Shown here in pieces: positions 23,983 through 33,691 of a stretch of 57,600 nucleotides of DNA. The position numbers and the translations under genes are program-made. Under the pieces are notes generated by a model, which saw nothing but the letters and a program-made list of their open reading frames with translations, was not told where the DNA came from and made no database searches. Source of the stretch: Promethearchaeota archaeon (lineage in GTDB: Archaea > Asgardarchaeota > Lokiarchaeia > Sigyniarchaeales > SOKP01). The stretch is from the NCBI GenBank assembly GCA_013375475.1, contig JABXKD010000009.1, positions 1 through 57,600 on the forward strand. The letters run 5' to 3'. Within the stretch, counting starts at the first letter, position 1. Every line of letters starts with the position of its first letter.

Positions 23983-26893
23983 TGTTTGATAATTTCTCTT
24001 TTATTAATATAAGCTTCTTCATCGCTTCAATGGGAGTTAGTAAGTTGATATCAATCTCAGAAATAACTTCAACTAACTCTCTAAAGTATTCGTCATCAAC
24101 CGTTTCTTTCACGATTGTGGGTTTAAAAAAAGTAGTTTGGACGTATTTCTTTTCCTTTGTGCTGCTTGAATGTGATATTCTATTGCTACTCGCTTGAGAG
24201 TTGATTATTTTTTCATCTTCAAAGGATTTTTCAACTAAGGCTTTTTTAACCTTGATTAATTCTTCCTCAAATCGATTTAACTCTTTTTTTTTCACTTCTA
24301 AATTTGAATTTACTCTATCCAGCGCTATTTTTTTCTCTTGGAGTATTTTATCGTGATACTTCCCATGTAACAATCCATTACCGTTTTCTTTTACTGTAGC
24401 TTTGAAAGGATCTTTTTCCTCAATTTCATCTAAGATTTCAAATGCTCTAATGATAACATCATCTGGAATTCCTGCTAATTTAGCAACATGAATTCCATAA
24501 GATTTATCAGTGCTTCCCGGTTGTAATTTACGGATGAAATTAATGCTGCCATCGTCATTTTCAATAATATCAAGATGATAATTTTTAATTCGAGGTAAAT
24601 CTATTTCCGTTAATTGGTGGTAGTGAGTACTAAATAGTGTTTTTGCTTTTAATTCATGCAACTTTTCAAGAGTCGCTAAGGCGATACTTTGACCATCGCT
24701 GGTACTGGTCCCTCTTCCCAGTTCATCTATAATAATAAGGCTTTTCTCCGTAGCAAAATTCAAGATTTTTGCGGTTTCGGTCATTTCAATCATAAATGTG
24801 CTTAATTTTCTTGCTAAATCGTCAGAAGCACCAATTCGAGTAAATATGTTGTCAACTACGCCAAGAATTGCTGATTTTGCCGGTACAAAACAACCCATTT
24901 GAGCAATAATACAAATTAAAGCCACTTGTCGAAGATAAGTACTTTTTCCCGCCATATTTGGGCCTGTAATTATTAATACCTGCTCTTTATTGGTATCCAA
25001 ATAGCAATCATTAGGTATAAATCTTTCAGAGAGATTAATTTGCTCTACAACGGGATGTCTTCCCTCTTTTATTATAATTTTATCTTCAGAATTCATCTTA
25101 GGTCGACAGTAGTTATATTTCTCAGCAATTTCAGCAAAACAAGCTAATACATCAATATAAGCTATAGTTCTCGCAGTTTCTAGGATATCCAATGTCTTAC
25201 CTACGACTTTTTCTCGTATTGTACAAAAAATTTCGTATTCTATTTCATTTATTTGATCTTCGGCGTGTACTATCTTTTCTTCAAGTTTCTTAAGTTCGCC
25301 TGTAGTATATCTTTTTGCATTTTTTAGGGTTTGGCGTTCAATATATTCATTTGGGACTTTAGGTATCTCCTTTAATGTTCTTAGAGTAATTTGAATGTAA
25401 TAACCAAGGATGTTATTGTGTCCCACTTTCAAACCAGAATTTAAATTCCATCTCTTCTTCTGCGTTCTCTCATAATCAAGAAGATAACTTTTACCATTTT
25501 GAAGAACATCTCTTAAATCGTCGATCCTCTCATTAAAGCCCGATTTAATTAGATTACCCTCTTTTATCGTGGTTGGAGGATTTTCATTGATTGAAGCCTC
25601 AATTATGCTATGAATCTCTTTAAAATTATCGATTTTTTTATCGAAATCTGATATTTCTGGATTATTAGTGTCTTCTAATATTTTTTTAATTTTAGGTATC
25701 TTTTCTAAAGCATGTTTGATGTTAATTAAATCGCGAGCGTTGGAATTCCTAGAATAATTGATTCTGTTAATATATCTTTCCAGATCACCAATAACCTTTA
25801 ATTCTTCCCTTAACTCTGATCTTATGAAAACATCGTCTTTAAACTTATGAACAATATTAATTCTCTGGTTTATTTCATCTATATTCGTTAGTGGTTGGAG
25901 AATGATTTTTTTTAGTAATCGAGCTCCCATAGGGGTGTGCGTCTGATTAAATATGGAGTATAACGTTGTATCCTTCCCTTTTTCCCAGAGCGAATTGACC
26001 AATTCCAAATTTCTCTGTGTAACATAATCAATGTGTAGCACCTTTTCTTCTCGAATATAACTGATTTTGAATAGGTTGGGAAGTACATCTCTCTGGGTTT
26101 CTTTTAAAAATGCTAATAACCCTCCAGACGCTTGAACCGCTAATTTGTTTCTTTCTAAACCAAAGCTATTTAAATTGGAAATTTTAAAGTGTCTTTTAAT
26201 AAGATTACACGATTCATCGTAATCAAAAACTATATCGTCAAATGTTTTAATTAGGGCGTCATTCAAATCAGTTAATAACATAAAGAGACGCCCATCTGTT
26301 TTTATTTCAGTGGGTACGATTACTTCAACTGGATCATATTGTGAAAAAACGCTCAATAATTTTTCTAACGGATCTTGGTCGTTTTTTAAAAATTCTGTAG
26401 TAACAAATTCCCCTGTCGAGATATCCACGAAAGCTATGCCAAAACCTTTTCTCTCCTTGACAATTGAGCAAAGATAGTTGTTCTCGTTAGATTTCAACAT
26501 ATCTAATTCGGTAATAGTTCCGGGAGAAAGTATTTGGACGACTCCACGCTTAACTATCCTACCTTTTACAGTAGATGGATCCTCTAATTGATCAACAACG
26601 ACAACAGTCTGTCCTAAATTAACTAAATTTTTTAGGTAATTTCCTGCATGATGAGGAATTCCAGCAAGTGGGTATGCATCACTTCCTACTTTTCGTTTCG
26701 TTAGTGTAATCCCTAATAGTTTAGAAACCCTTACAGCATCGTCGTAAAAAAATTCATAAAAATCTCCCATCCTGTACGCAATAATATGGTCTGGGTATTT
26801 TGTTTTATGAGTCTCCTTTATGCTATACCAATGTTTCATCATAGGGGTTAAATCTTTGAATTTTCTATCTTCTCTCGAATCTTTATTAGACAT
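23972..26893 (-). CDS. mutS: DNA mismatch repair protein MutS
   Basis: Recognises mismatches and small loops. MutS1 layout: mismatch-binding motif GDFYEFFYDDA (Phe45, Glu47), connector, lever and clamp domains, then the ATPase with Walker A GPNMAGKSTYLRQ near residue 640, IIDELGRGTST and FSTHYHQL. 973 residues, longer than E. coli MutS (853) because of a charged C-terminal tail. Presence of the Phe-x-Glu motif indicates true mismatch repair and not MutS2. It functions with the MutL at 20949. Confidence 0.96.
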   Translation of the reverse strand: MSNKDSREDRKFKDLTPMMKHWYSIKETHKTKYPDHIIAYRMGDFYEFFYDDAVRVSKLLGITLTKRKVGSDAYPLAGIPHHAGNYLKNLVNLGQTVVVVDQLEDPSTVKGRIVKRGVVQILSPGTITELDMLKSNENNYLCSIVKERKGFGIAFVDISTGEFVTTEFLKNDQDPLEKLLSVFSQYDPVEVIVPTEIKTDGRLFMLLTDLNDALIKTFDDIVFDYDESCNLIKRHFKISNLNSFGLERNKLAVQASGGLLAFLKETQRDVLPNLFKISYIREEKVLHIDYVTQRNLELVNSLWEKGKDTTLYSIFNQTHTPMGARLLKKIILQPLTNIDEINQRINIVHKFKDDVFIRSELREELKVIGDLERYINRINYSRNSNARDLINIKHALEKIPKIKKILEDTNNPEISDFDKKIDNFKEIHSIIEASINENPPTTIKEGNLIKSGFNERIDDLRDVLQNGKSYLLDYERTQKKRWNLNSGLKVGHNNILGYYIQITLRTLKEIPKVPNEYIERQTLKNAKRYTTGELKKLEEKIVHAEDQINEIEYEIFCTIREKVVGKTLDILETARTIAYIDVLACFAEIAEKYNYCRPKMNSEDKIIIKEGRHPVVEQINLSERFIPNDCYLDTNKEQVLIITGPNMAGKSTYLRQVALICIIAQMGCFVPAKSAILGVVDNIFTRIGASDDLARKLSTFMIEMTETAKILNFATEKSLIIIDELGRGTSTSDGQSIALATLEKLHELKAKTLFSTHYHQLTEIDLPRIKNYHLDIIENDDGSINFIRKLQPGSTDKSYGIHVAKLAGIPDDVIIRAFEILDEIEEKDPFKATVKENGNGLLHGKYHDKILQEKKIALDRVNSNLEVKKKELNRFEEELIKVKKALVEKSFEDEKIINSQASSNRISHSSSTKEKKYVQTTFFKPTIVKETVDDEYFRELVEVISEIDINLLTPIEAMKKLILIKEKLSNINK

Positions 26894-27092
26894 TGTAAGA
26901 AAGGAATCAATTTTTAGAATTAAATATTACAAGACTATAAGTTTTTAAAAGAAATTTATAATTTTTATTAGAAAATTAATAATATATAGTTTTATTGAAT
27001 CAAATCCAAGTAATTCTCGAGCATTTCCCTAAAAATTTTTATTTCTTATAAAATGATAAAATATAAATTTGCTAAAATGAATTTGAGAAACT

Positions 27093-27878
27093 ATGAGCAA
27101 TCAAGAATTGATTTTATATGAAGTTAAGAACCGTGTTGCTACAATTACTATTAATCGATCAGAAAAAGCACACGCTTTCAATATCAGTATGCTCCAGATG
27201 ATGCACGGTAGGTTATTAGAAGCGGATGAGGATGAAGACGTAAAATGTATTTTAATCATGAGCACTGGACAGCGTTTTTTTTCAGCAGGTTATGACTTAA
27301 ATGAAATCCAAGGGGCCCCTGAAAAGATGTCTGAGACTAAAAAATGGGGTAGAAAAGTAAATGAAACAATGCTTATGATAAAAAAACCAATTATCACACA
27401 AATCAAGGGTATAGCCGTAGGTTTCGGAGTTTTGATGATCTTAGCATCTGACTTAAGAATTTTTGCGGAAAGACCAAAGGAGGAATTATATTTAAGGCTC
27501 CCAGAGATTGCAATTTCAGCCTTTCCACAAACAGGAGCAACACTTTTACCATTATTAAGTTTCGGGTTAACATACGCCAAAAATATGTTATTTACCGCCG
27601 ATAAGGCAGGATTAGAAGAGCTAAAAAATATTAATTTTCCAACGCGTATTTTTCCACTTGAATCCATCGATCTAGAAACAAGAAAGTTCCTAAAGGTATT
27701 AACCAAACACCAAACGGAATTCTTGTTCTTCATAAAATCCATGCTAGGAATTATGAACAAAGCTTACATTAAATCTTGCTTCGATTTAGAAGATGAATGT
27801 GGAAAAGCAGCTTATGAGAAAAAATCTATGAAGGAACTAGATGAATTTATTAAAGATTTATATAAAAAATATCCTTAA
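27093..27878 (+). CDS. Enoyl-CoA hydratase/isomerase family protein
   Basis: Crotonase-fold enzyme of acyl-CoA metabolism, 261 residues. It shows the crotonase core VATITINRSEKAHAFNISM, oxyanion-hole segment SAGYDLNEI near residue 69, and KPIITQIKGIAVGFGVLMILASDLRIF. The usual catalytic Glu region reads LPEIAISAFPQTGATLL, where the position normally Glu in LGL-type hydratases is not clearly conserved, so isomerase or other activity is possible. Monocistronic on the plus strand. Confidence 0.86.
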   Translation: MSNQELILYEVKNRVATITINRSEKAHAFNISMLQMMHGRLLEADEDEDVKCILIMSTGQRFFSAGYDLNEIQGAPEKMSETKKWGRKVNETMLMIKKPIITQIKGIAVGFGVLMILASDLRIFAERPKEELYLRLPEIAISAFPQTGATLLPLLSFGLTYAKNMLFTADKAGLEELKNINFPTRIFPLESIDLETRKFLKVLTKHQTEFLFFIKSMLGIMNKAYIKSCFDLEDECGKAAYEKKSMKELDEFIKDLYKKYP

Positions 27879-27909
27879 TTGGATATTGTCTTTTTCCATT
27901 TTATCAATT

Positions 27910-28761
27910 TTAATTTTTCTGATGTTTTTCTAGCCATATAAACATATCTTGAAAAACTTGTGCTCTGCTTTTTTCATTCCATAATTCATGCAGAAGTCCG
28001 TCATATTCTCTGTATGTCTTATCTTTAGATTTAATTTTTTCAAAGAATTCTTTAGTAGCTCCTTTATCAACTACTTTATCATTTCCCGCTTGCATAATCA
28101 ATGTTGGAGATAGTAGGTTATCAGCGTTTTCCATAGCCCATTTCATTGACCTTTCCATTTCAGCAGCGGATATTAAAGAAATCTTTTCGATTTTTTTATT
28201 ATCAGATATATGTTTACGTAAAATCTTAATATCGCTCGTTAAGAGATTTTGTTCTATTACCATATCTATTGTTTTGTTAGGGGAAATTTTAGAAATAGGT
28301 GCTGTAATTTTCTTACCCAATCTTTTACTTAAAGATAATTTTTTAGAATATCTCAACAACGGAGATGAAGCTATTACACCGCTTAAAGCTGGATGATTAA
28401 TTGCAAATATTAATGAAATCAAACCCCCGAATGATTGACCCATTATAAAAATCTTCTTATCATTCGCACTTTTTTTTATTAAATCTATAAATAATACTAT
28501 ATCTTTCTGAACATGATCCATACTATCTATATGTCCAGGGTTGTTGCCTGCATTCCTCCAATGACCTCTAATATCAAATGCATAAATAGCGTATCCCTTT
28601 TCCGTTAAATATGCTGCTGGAACCTCCATTCTATCGGAATGAGCCCCCCAACTATGTAAAGCTATAATATATGCTTTAATATTCCCAGAATTAGGTAACC
28701 AATATTGATAAAATAACCTTTTTGTCTCTCTTCCTTCAAAATACCCTTTTTCGTTAATCAT
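27910..28761 (-). CDS. Alpha/beta hydrolase, monoacylglycerol lipase-like
   Basis: Serine hydrolase with substrate probably a lipid ester. It has the oxyanion region ALHSWGAHSDRM, FDIRGHWRNAGNNPGHID, nucleophile elbow GQSFGG (Ser near residue 109), Asp in MQAGNDKVVD near 228 and a His in YDGLLHELWNE near 258. The 283 residues and GHG/RGxG pattern match the monoglyceride lipase/lysophospholipase group. No signal peptide. Relevant to handling membrane or exogenous lipids. Confidence 0.85.
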   Translation of the reverse strand: MINEKGYFEGRETKRLFYQYWLPNSGNIKAYIIALHSWGAHSDRMEVPAAYLTEKGYAIYAFDIRGHWRNAGNNPGHIDSMDHVQKDIVLFIDLIKKSANDKKIFIMGQSFGGLISLIFAINHPALSGVIASSPLLRYSKKLSLSKRLGKKITAPISKISPNKTIDMVIEQNLLTSDIKILRKHISDNKKIEKISLISAAEMERSMKWAMENADNLLSPTLIMQAGNDKVVDKGATKEFFEKIKSKDKTYREYDGLLHELWNEKSRAQVFQDMFIWLEKHQKN

Positions 28762-28964
28762 AATAATGAGCTCAATGAATATTTTTCAAATGAATACTCT
28801 TATTTATGAAATATACTCTTTATACTTTTCATCCTACTCAATGTCATTTATTAATTCATAAAACCTTAATACCAGTCAGTACAAAAGTTTTTAATTTTTT
28901 AATTAACTCTTTAAAACTAAGGTTCATTCCTAAAAATAAAGTAAGTATAAATATGGTTTTTCTT

Positions 28965-29558
28965 ATGAGCGAGTTAGAATTGGTAAAAATAATACTGCTT
29001 GGTAGAGGGGGTATGGGTATAGTAACTGCGTGTGAAATAATAGCAGAAGCTGCGTATTTAAGTGGAAATTTCATTGATGTCCAAGCTTATCCTTCCTTTG
29101 GAGCAGAAAGAAGAGGTGCCCCTATTCAAGCCTACGTAAAATTATCTAGAACTGAAAAAGTGTATGATCGTGCTCAAATTGAAAACCCAAATATTTTAAT
29201 CGTGTTTGATGATAGTGTGTTAACCAAAGATATAGCTCTATCTTTAGAAAAAAATGGCGTGTTTATAGTAAATTCAAATAAAAATCCCGAATATTTTGTT
29301 AATGAATACGATCTTAATAAAACGATAAAAGTTATTGTCGCGGATATTAATTTCTTAGCGATTGAAAAAAATTTAACGATAGACGGAAATCCTGTAATAA
29401 ATACTCCAATATTGGGTTTACTTTCAAAAGCTCTCCCTGATCTACATTTAGAGAACCTTAAAGACGTAATAGTGAATAAAATGGGAGAGAACTTAGGTAA
29501 CCTTAACTACGATTTGATCGAGAAAGGGTACAATATGGCAAAACTACTAGAACGCTGA
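28965..29558 (+). CDS. porG: 2-oxoacid:ferredoxin oxidoreductase gamma subunit
   Basis: Gamma subunit of a pyruvate (or related 2-oxoacid):ferredoxin oxidoreductase. Recognised by LVKIILLGRGGMGIVTACEI, DVQAYPSFGAERRGAPIQAYV and NTPILGLLSKA. The ORF extends 53 codons upstream, but that extension is not family-like. The ATG at 28965 (or 28953) matches the usual start, and GTATAAAT just upstream could be a promoter element. 197 residues. It is separated from the delta, alpha and beta genes by an oppositely oriented sensor kinase gene. Confidence 0.9.
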   Translation: MSELELVKIILLGRGGMGIVTACEIIAEAAYLSGNFIDVQAYPSFGAERRGAPIQAYVKLSRTEKVYDRAQIENPNILIVFDDSVLTKDIALSLEKNGVFIVNSNKNPEYFVNEYDLNKTIKVIVADINFLAIEKNLTIDGNPVINTPILGLLSKALPDLHLENLKDVIVNKMGENLGNLNYDLIEKGYNMAKLLER

Positions 29559-29572
29559 ATTTTTTTCCATTT

Positions 29573-31831
29573 CTAACACGAAATAGGTAATTTTACTATA
29601 AATGTACTTCCTTTATTTCTTCCTCCAGATTCAGCTCTAATTTCCCCTTCGTGTGAGTCAATGATCTCTTTTGAGATGTATAACCCTAGGCCCGTTCCTT
29701 GAATATCGATATATTCATAACCTTCACCATAACGCTCTAATTTACCAAATCGGGTAAATAACATATCCATCTCCTCTTGAGATATGCCAATTCCCGTGTC
29801 TTTTATAGATAATTCTACTGAGTTTTCTTTTTCCATCAAGTTTACACTTATCTCCCCCTTTGGAGGTGTATTTTTGATAGCATTCGAGAGCAAATTCATT
29901 ATTACTTGCTCGATCCTAACTTTGTCTAATTCAATGGTAAGATTTTCCGGAAGTATAAGCTTTAAACTAATATTTCTTTCCCTTATTGAATACATCAGTT
30001 CCTCCGATATCTCTCGTATCAAGGCACTAAAATCAGTTGGTTCTTTTACCAGTTTGAATTTTTCGTATTCGATGCGAGAAATATCAATCAAATTATCAAC
30101 TAAATGTTTTAATCTTTTACCTCCTTTCTCAATAAGTTCTAGTATTTCTAGTTCCTCTTTTTTTAATTTATCACCATAAAGGGTCAATAGCAATTCGCAG
30201 CCTCCACTAACAGAAACGAGTGGAGTTTTCAATTCATGAGAAACCCTGGAAATTAAGTTTTTTCTAATTTTATCAAGTTCTTTCAATTTTTTAACTTCCT
30301 CGTTAATTAAGAACTCGGCCTCTTTTTTTGCCGTAATATCTGTAAATAGCGCTTGGACGAATGTTTCATCATTAATTTTCATTAAGGCTGCTTGCAAATT
30401 TGTCCAAATTGTCGTTCCATCCTTAGTTTGTATTTGTACATCTATCCTGTGTATTTTTTCTCCCTTTAAAAACTGTTTAAAAAGTGTTAAAATTGTAGGT
30501 AAATAGTCTGGATGTATAATTGAGACATCCATGAATTTGCGGCCAAGAATTTCTTCTGGGGAATAAGCAAACATCAGAGTTGCTTTAGGATTCATGTCAA
30601 CAACTATTCCTTTAGTGTTAATTAGTACTACTGAAAAAGGTGTGTTATCATAAAGGTTGCGGTATTTTTTCTCTGATTCTCTTAGCTTTTCCTCTAATTT
30701 ATATCTTTCTGTGATATCGATAAAGGTTCCTTCAATTCCATAAGGAATTCCCTGTTTATCTAGCATTAAATGAGAATTTAGTTGAACAACAACCTTCTTA
30801 CCATACTTTGTCAAAGACGGGCATATAAAGTTCTTAACAAAAGTATCACGTAAAATTTTCTTTTTGTATTCATCTCGATCTTCGGGATATTGCCAGAAAT
30901 CTGTTACTTTTTTGCCTATTAAACTTTCTGAAAGGTCGTATTCTAAAATCTTATTATGTGCTGGATTATGATTTAGCATTATTCCGTCTAAAGTAACTTG
31001 ATAAAAACCAACATCAAGATTATTAACCATGTTACGATATTTGAGCTCGGATTCTTTTAAGCCCTCTTCCGCTTTTTTTCTTTCTGTGATGTCTTCTGTA
31101 CGTACAACTATTAAATCTGGATCTACATAGCTATAATTTACAAGTAGGAATTTTTCTTCATTAGAGTATTGAAATCGGTAATTAACTTCTCGTCTAATAT
31201 GAGTTTTATCATTAAAACACAAATGTAAATCATTTAAAATGTCTAAGCGATCTTTGTACATTTCAGTTGCTTTATTTCCTAAAAAGTTTTCTACGATTCC
31301 ATGTGTTATTTTTTCCGCAGCGTGGTTGTAATCGATTAAAATAAAATCCCCGTTCATCTTTTTCCAAGTATAAGCAGGTATTGATCCTTCTTTAAACAAA
31401 GCCTTGAACATATCTGTTGATTCCGTTAACTTCTTTACTGCGTTTTTACGCTCCGTTATGTTTTTAGCTACTCCTAATACGGCGTATAACTCACCATCTT
31501 TCTTAAGAGGAATTCCATAGGTTTCTAGGTAAATATAATCCCCCATTTTAGTTTTAAGTTTGTACTCACTCTGAGCAGACTGTTTTCCTGTTTTTTTTAT
31601 CTCCTTCGTTACTTTGTAAGCTTTTATTAAATTATCTCTATCTAGGAAATCAATAAAAGAAACATTAGGGATATCTTCTCTCTCCATACCAAGAGCAATT
31701 AATGTTAAATCACTAGCATCAAGGAAATTACCATTCAAATCATTAACATAAATTAAATCTAACGAGTGTTCAAACAGTTCTTTGTATTTTTCTCTTACTT
31801 CTTTTCTATTATACTCTATATTTATCACCAA
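29573..31831 (-). CDS. Cytoplasmic PAS-domain sensor histidine kinase
   Basis: 752-residue sensor kinase without transmembrane helices. About four PAS domains in series (starting near 13, 140, 265 and 385, each closed by ITERK-like PAC ends) lead to a HisKA domain with SRVSHELKTPL (phosphoacceptor His near 535). A HATPase domain follows, with N box IMNLLSNAIKNTPP, G1 DTGIGI and G2 GTGLGLYI. The start is a TTG (31831) or the following GTG; the choice is uncertain. No response regulator is adjacent. It sits between porG and porDAB on the opposite strand, so it may sense intracellular redox or metabolite state; ligand unknown. Confidence 0.92.
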   Translation of the reverse strand: MVINIEYNRKEVREKYKELFEHSLDLIYVNDLNGNFLDASDLTLIALGMEREDIPNVSFIDFLDRDNLIKAYKVTKEIKKTGKQSAQSEYKLKTKMGDYIYLETYGIPLKKDGELYAVLGVAKNITERKNAVKKLTESTDMFKALFKEGSIPAYTWKKMNGDFILIDYNHAAEKITHGIVENFLGNKATEMYKDRLDILNDLHLCFNDKTHIRREVNYRFQYSNEEKFLLVNYSYVDPDLIVVRTEDITERKKAEEGLKESELKYRNMVNNLDVGFYQVTLDGIMLNHNPAHNKILEYDLSESLIGKKVTDFWQYPEDRDEYKKKILRDTFVKNFICPSLTKYGKKVVVQLNSHLMLDKQGIPYGIEGTFIDITERYKLEEKLRESEKKYRNLYDNTPFSVVLINTKGIVVDMNPKATLMFAYSPEEILGRKFMDVSIIHPDYLPTILTLFKQFLKGEKIHRIDVQIQTKDGTTIWTNLQAALMKINDETFVQALFTDITAKKEAEFLINEEVKKLKELDKIRKNLISRVSHELKTPLVSVSGGCELLLTLYGDKLKKEELEILELIEKGGKRLKHLVDNLIDISRIEYEKFKLVKEPTDFSALIREISEELMYSIRERNISLKLILPENLTIELDKVRIEQVIMNLLSNAIKNTPPKGEISVNLMEKENSVELSIKDTGIGISQEEMDMLFTRFGKLERYGEGYEYIDIQGTGLGLYISKEIIDSHEGEIRAESGGRNKGSTFIVKLPISC

Positions 31832-32056
31832 AAGACTTGAAATTTATGCATTACTGATATTTTTCTAAAGAGATAATGAAATTGTTGAATATAAAATTCT
31901 TTCGATTTCCAAACGATAATAGCCTAAATTCTTTTCTTGGTGAAATATATATTCAGCTTTTTTCCAGGTCAAAACGAAACTGATTTTTTATAGAATTCTT
32001 GACATCAAACCCTATTTTAATTAATAGGAAGAGTTTTATTACAAGAGATACAAATT

Positions 32057-32063
32057 TTTATAT
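32057..32063 (+). promoter_or_regulatory. Candidate TATA box for porDAB
   Basis: TTTATAT, about 32 nt before the ATG at 32095. A start site 25 nt downstream would leave a very short leader. This supports the shorter porD start over the upstream in-frame start at 31999. Confidence 0.4.
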
Positions 32064-32094
32064 CGGTTATGATTCAATAAATTGTGAAATATCT

Positions 32095-32394
32095 ATGGTA
32101 AATACTAAAAAAGATTATCAAAAAATCCTAGGATCAGTCCAAAAACCCGTTAAAGGTGAAGCTGGAAAAACAGGAACATGGAGTCCTAAGAAACCTATAA
32201 TAGATCTAGAAAAATGCATTCCCGTAAAATCTGGAAAACCTAGCTGTTTTAATTGTTGGCTATATTGCCCAGAAGCAGTAGTAACCCGGACTATCCCTCC
32301 AGAAATAGATTTAGAATATTGCAAGGGATGCGGAATCTGTCAGGAAGAATGTCCCGTGAAAGCAATTTCAATGGAAGAGGTGAAAATTGAGTGA
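32095..32394 (+). CDS. porD: 2-oxoacid:ferredoxin oxidoreductase delta subunit
   Basis: Two-[4Fe-4S] ferredoxin-like subunit of the Por complex. 99 residues from the ATG at 32095, with KPIIDLEKCIPVKSG, a CFNCWLYCPEAV cluster and a CKGCGICQEECPVKAI cluster, as in PorD/VorD. An upstream extension to 31999 is open but has no family similarity and would cover the candidate TATA box. Its stop overlaps the porA GTG start (GTGA), indicating coupled translation. Confidence 0.92.
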   Translation: MVNTKKDYQKILGSVQKPVKGEAGKTGTWSPKKPIIDLEKCIPVKSGKPSCFNCWLYCPEAVVTRTIPPEIDLEYCKGCGICQEECPVKAISMEEVKIE

Positions 32395-33686
32395 CAATCA
32401 CAGAAAAAAAACATGACTCAAGCGATAGAAAAATAAAAATTATAACTGGAAACCACGCTGCAGCACATGCTCTTAGGCAAGCGAGAGTTGGAGTCATAGC
32501 AGCTTATCCAATAACTCCACAGAGTCCTGTTGTGGAGAAAATCGCAGAATTTATTTCAGAAGGAAAACTAAAAGCAAGATTTGTTAAAGTAGAATCAGAA
32601 CATTCCGCACTCGCGGTATGTTGCGCGGCTTCCGCTACAGGTTCTAGAGTGGGTACAGCAACCTCTTCACATGGTTTGATGTATATGTATGAGCTTTTAC
32701 CATGGGCTTCCGGAAATCGTCTACCGATAATAATCAATTTAGCTACCAGAGCTACTGGTGCCCCTTGGTCTGTTTGGACAGATCATCAAGATTTTATAAC
32801 CATACGCGATGTTGGTTGGATCCAGATGTTTTGTATGGATAATCAAGAAATATACGATACTAACATACAAGTTTTCAAAATATCTGAAGATCCTCGAGTC
32901 TTTCTTCCATCTATCGTTGCATATGATGGTTATATTTTATCTCATACGATGATGCCAGTTTCTATTGAAAATCAAGAGGACATTGATAATTTTTTACCTC
33001 CATTAGAACATCATTACAACCTTTCTGATGTGTCTATCGTGAAAGGAATAGATCCAGTAACCACACCTCATATAAGAGATAGAGGTTCTGAAGGAACAGC
33101 TCCGGGATATTTTGAATATAGATATGCAATGCAAAAAGCTCTTGAAAATTCAATTGAAATCATAATGGAGGTCCACGATGAATTTTCAGAAAAATTTGGA
33201 CGATCCTATGGAAATGGGATTTATAAAACTTATTTGACGGAAGACGCTGATATAGTAATATTTGCAATGGGATCAGTAGCTTCTCAAGCGCGAAATGTTA
33301 TCAGTCAGCTTCGTAAAGAAGGATTAAAAGTCGGATTAGTTAGTTTAAAACTATTTAGGCCTTTTCCCGTAACTCTATTACGAGATTTGTTTAAAGAAAC
33401 AAAAATCGTGGTAGTTTTTGATAGAGATATTGGTTATGGTTATGAAGGGGTTCTTTCATATGAATTGAAAGCAGCTTTATACGGTTTGAAACAAGCCCCG
33501 TTTATCAAAGGATTTATCGTAGGATTAGGCGGAAGGGATGTAACCGACCAACATATTGCTAAAGGAGTGACTAAAGCAATAAAAGAATCAGAAAAAGGAA
33601 AAATTTCCCATGAAACTGATTTTATTGGGTTAAAACTGGACAATTTAGCTGATTATGATGAGGAAGATTATTTTAAAGGAGGATAA
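32391..33686 (+). CDS. porA: 2-oxoacid:ferredoxin oxidoreductase alpha subunit
   Basis: Catalytic subunit, together with beta oxidising pyruvate or another 2-oxoacid with CoA to acyl-CoA, CO2 and reduced ferredoxin. It carries AAYPITPQSPVVEKIAEF, KVESEHSALAVCCAAS, TATSSHGLMYMYE and a C-terminal GYGYEGVLSYELKAALY. 431 residues. The GTG start is preceded by GAGGTGA. Overall resemblance is to pyruvate-type enzymes, but branched-chain 2-oxoacids cannot be excluded. Confidence 0.93.
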   Translation: MTITEKKHDSSDRKIKIITGNHAAAHALRQARVGVIAAYPITPQSPVVEKIAEFISEGKLKARFVKVESEHSALAVCCAASATGSRVGTATSSHGLMYMYELLPWASGNRLPIIINLATRATGAPWSVWTDHQDFITIRDVGWIQMFCMDNQEIYDTNIQVFKISEDPRVFLPSIVAYDGYILSHTMMPVSIENQEDIDNFLPPLEHHYNLSDVSIVKGIDPVTTPHIRDRGSEGTAPGYFEYRYAMQKALENSIEIIMEVHDEFSEKFGRSYGNGIYKTYLTEDADIVIFAMGSVASQARNVISQLRKEGLKVGLVSLKLFRPFPVTLLRDLFKETKIVVVFDRDIGYGYEGVLSYELKAALYGLKQAPFIKGFIVGLGGRDVTDQHIAKGVTKAIKESEKGKISHETDFIGLKLDNLADYDEEDYFKGG

Positions 33687-33691
33687 AAAAA

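Noticed and set aside
28806..28964. N-terminal extension of porG (53 codons)
   Set aside because: The extension has no resemblance to the gamma-subunit family, and ATG 28965 (or 28953) gives the normal start.
31999..32094. N-terminal extension of porD (32 codons)
   Set aside because: Not family-like and it covers a good TATA box 32 nt before the ATG at 32095.
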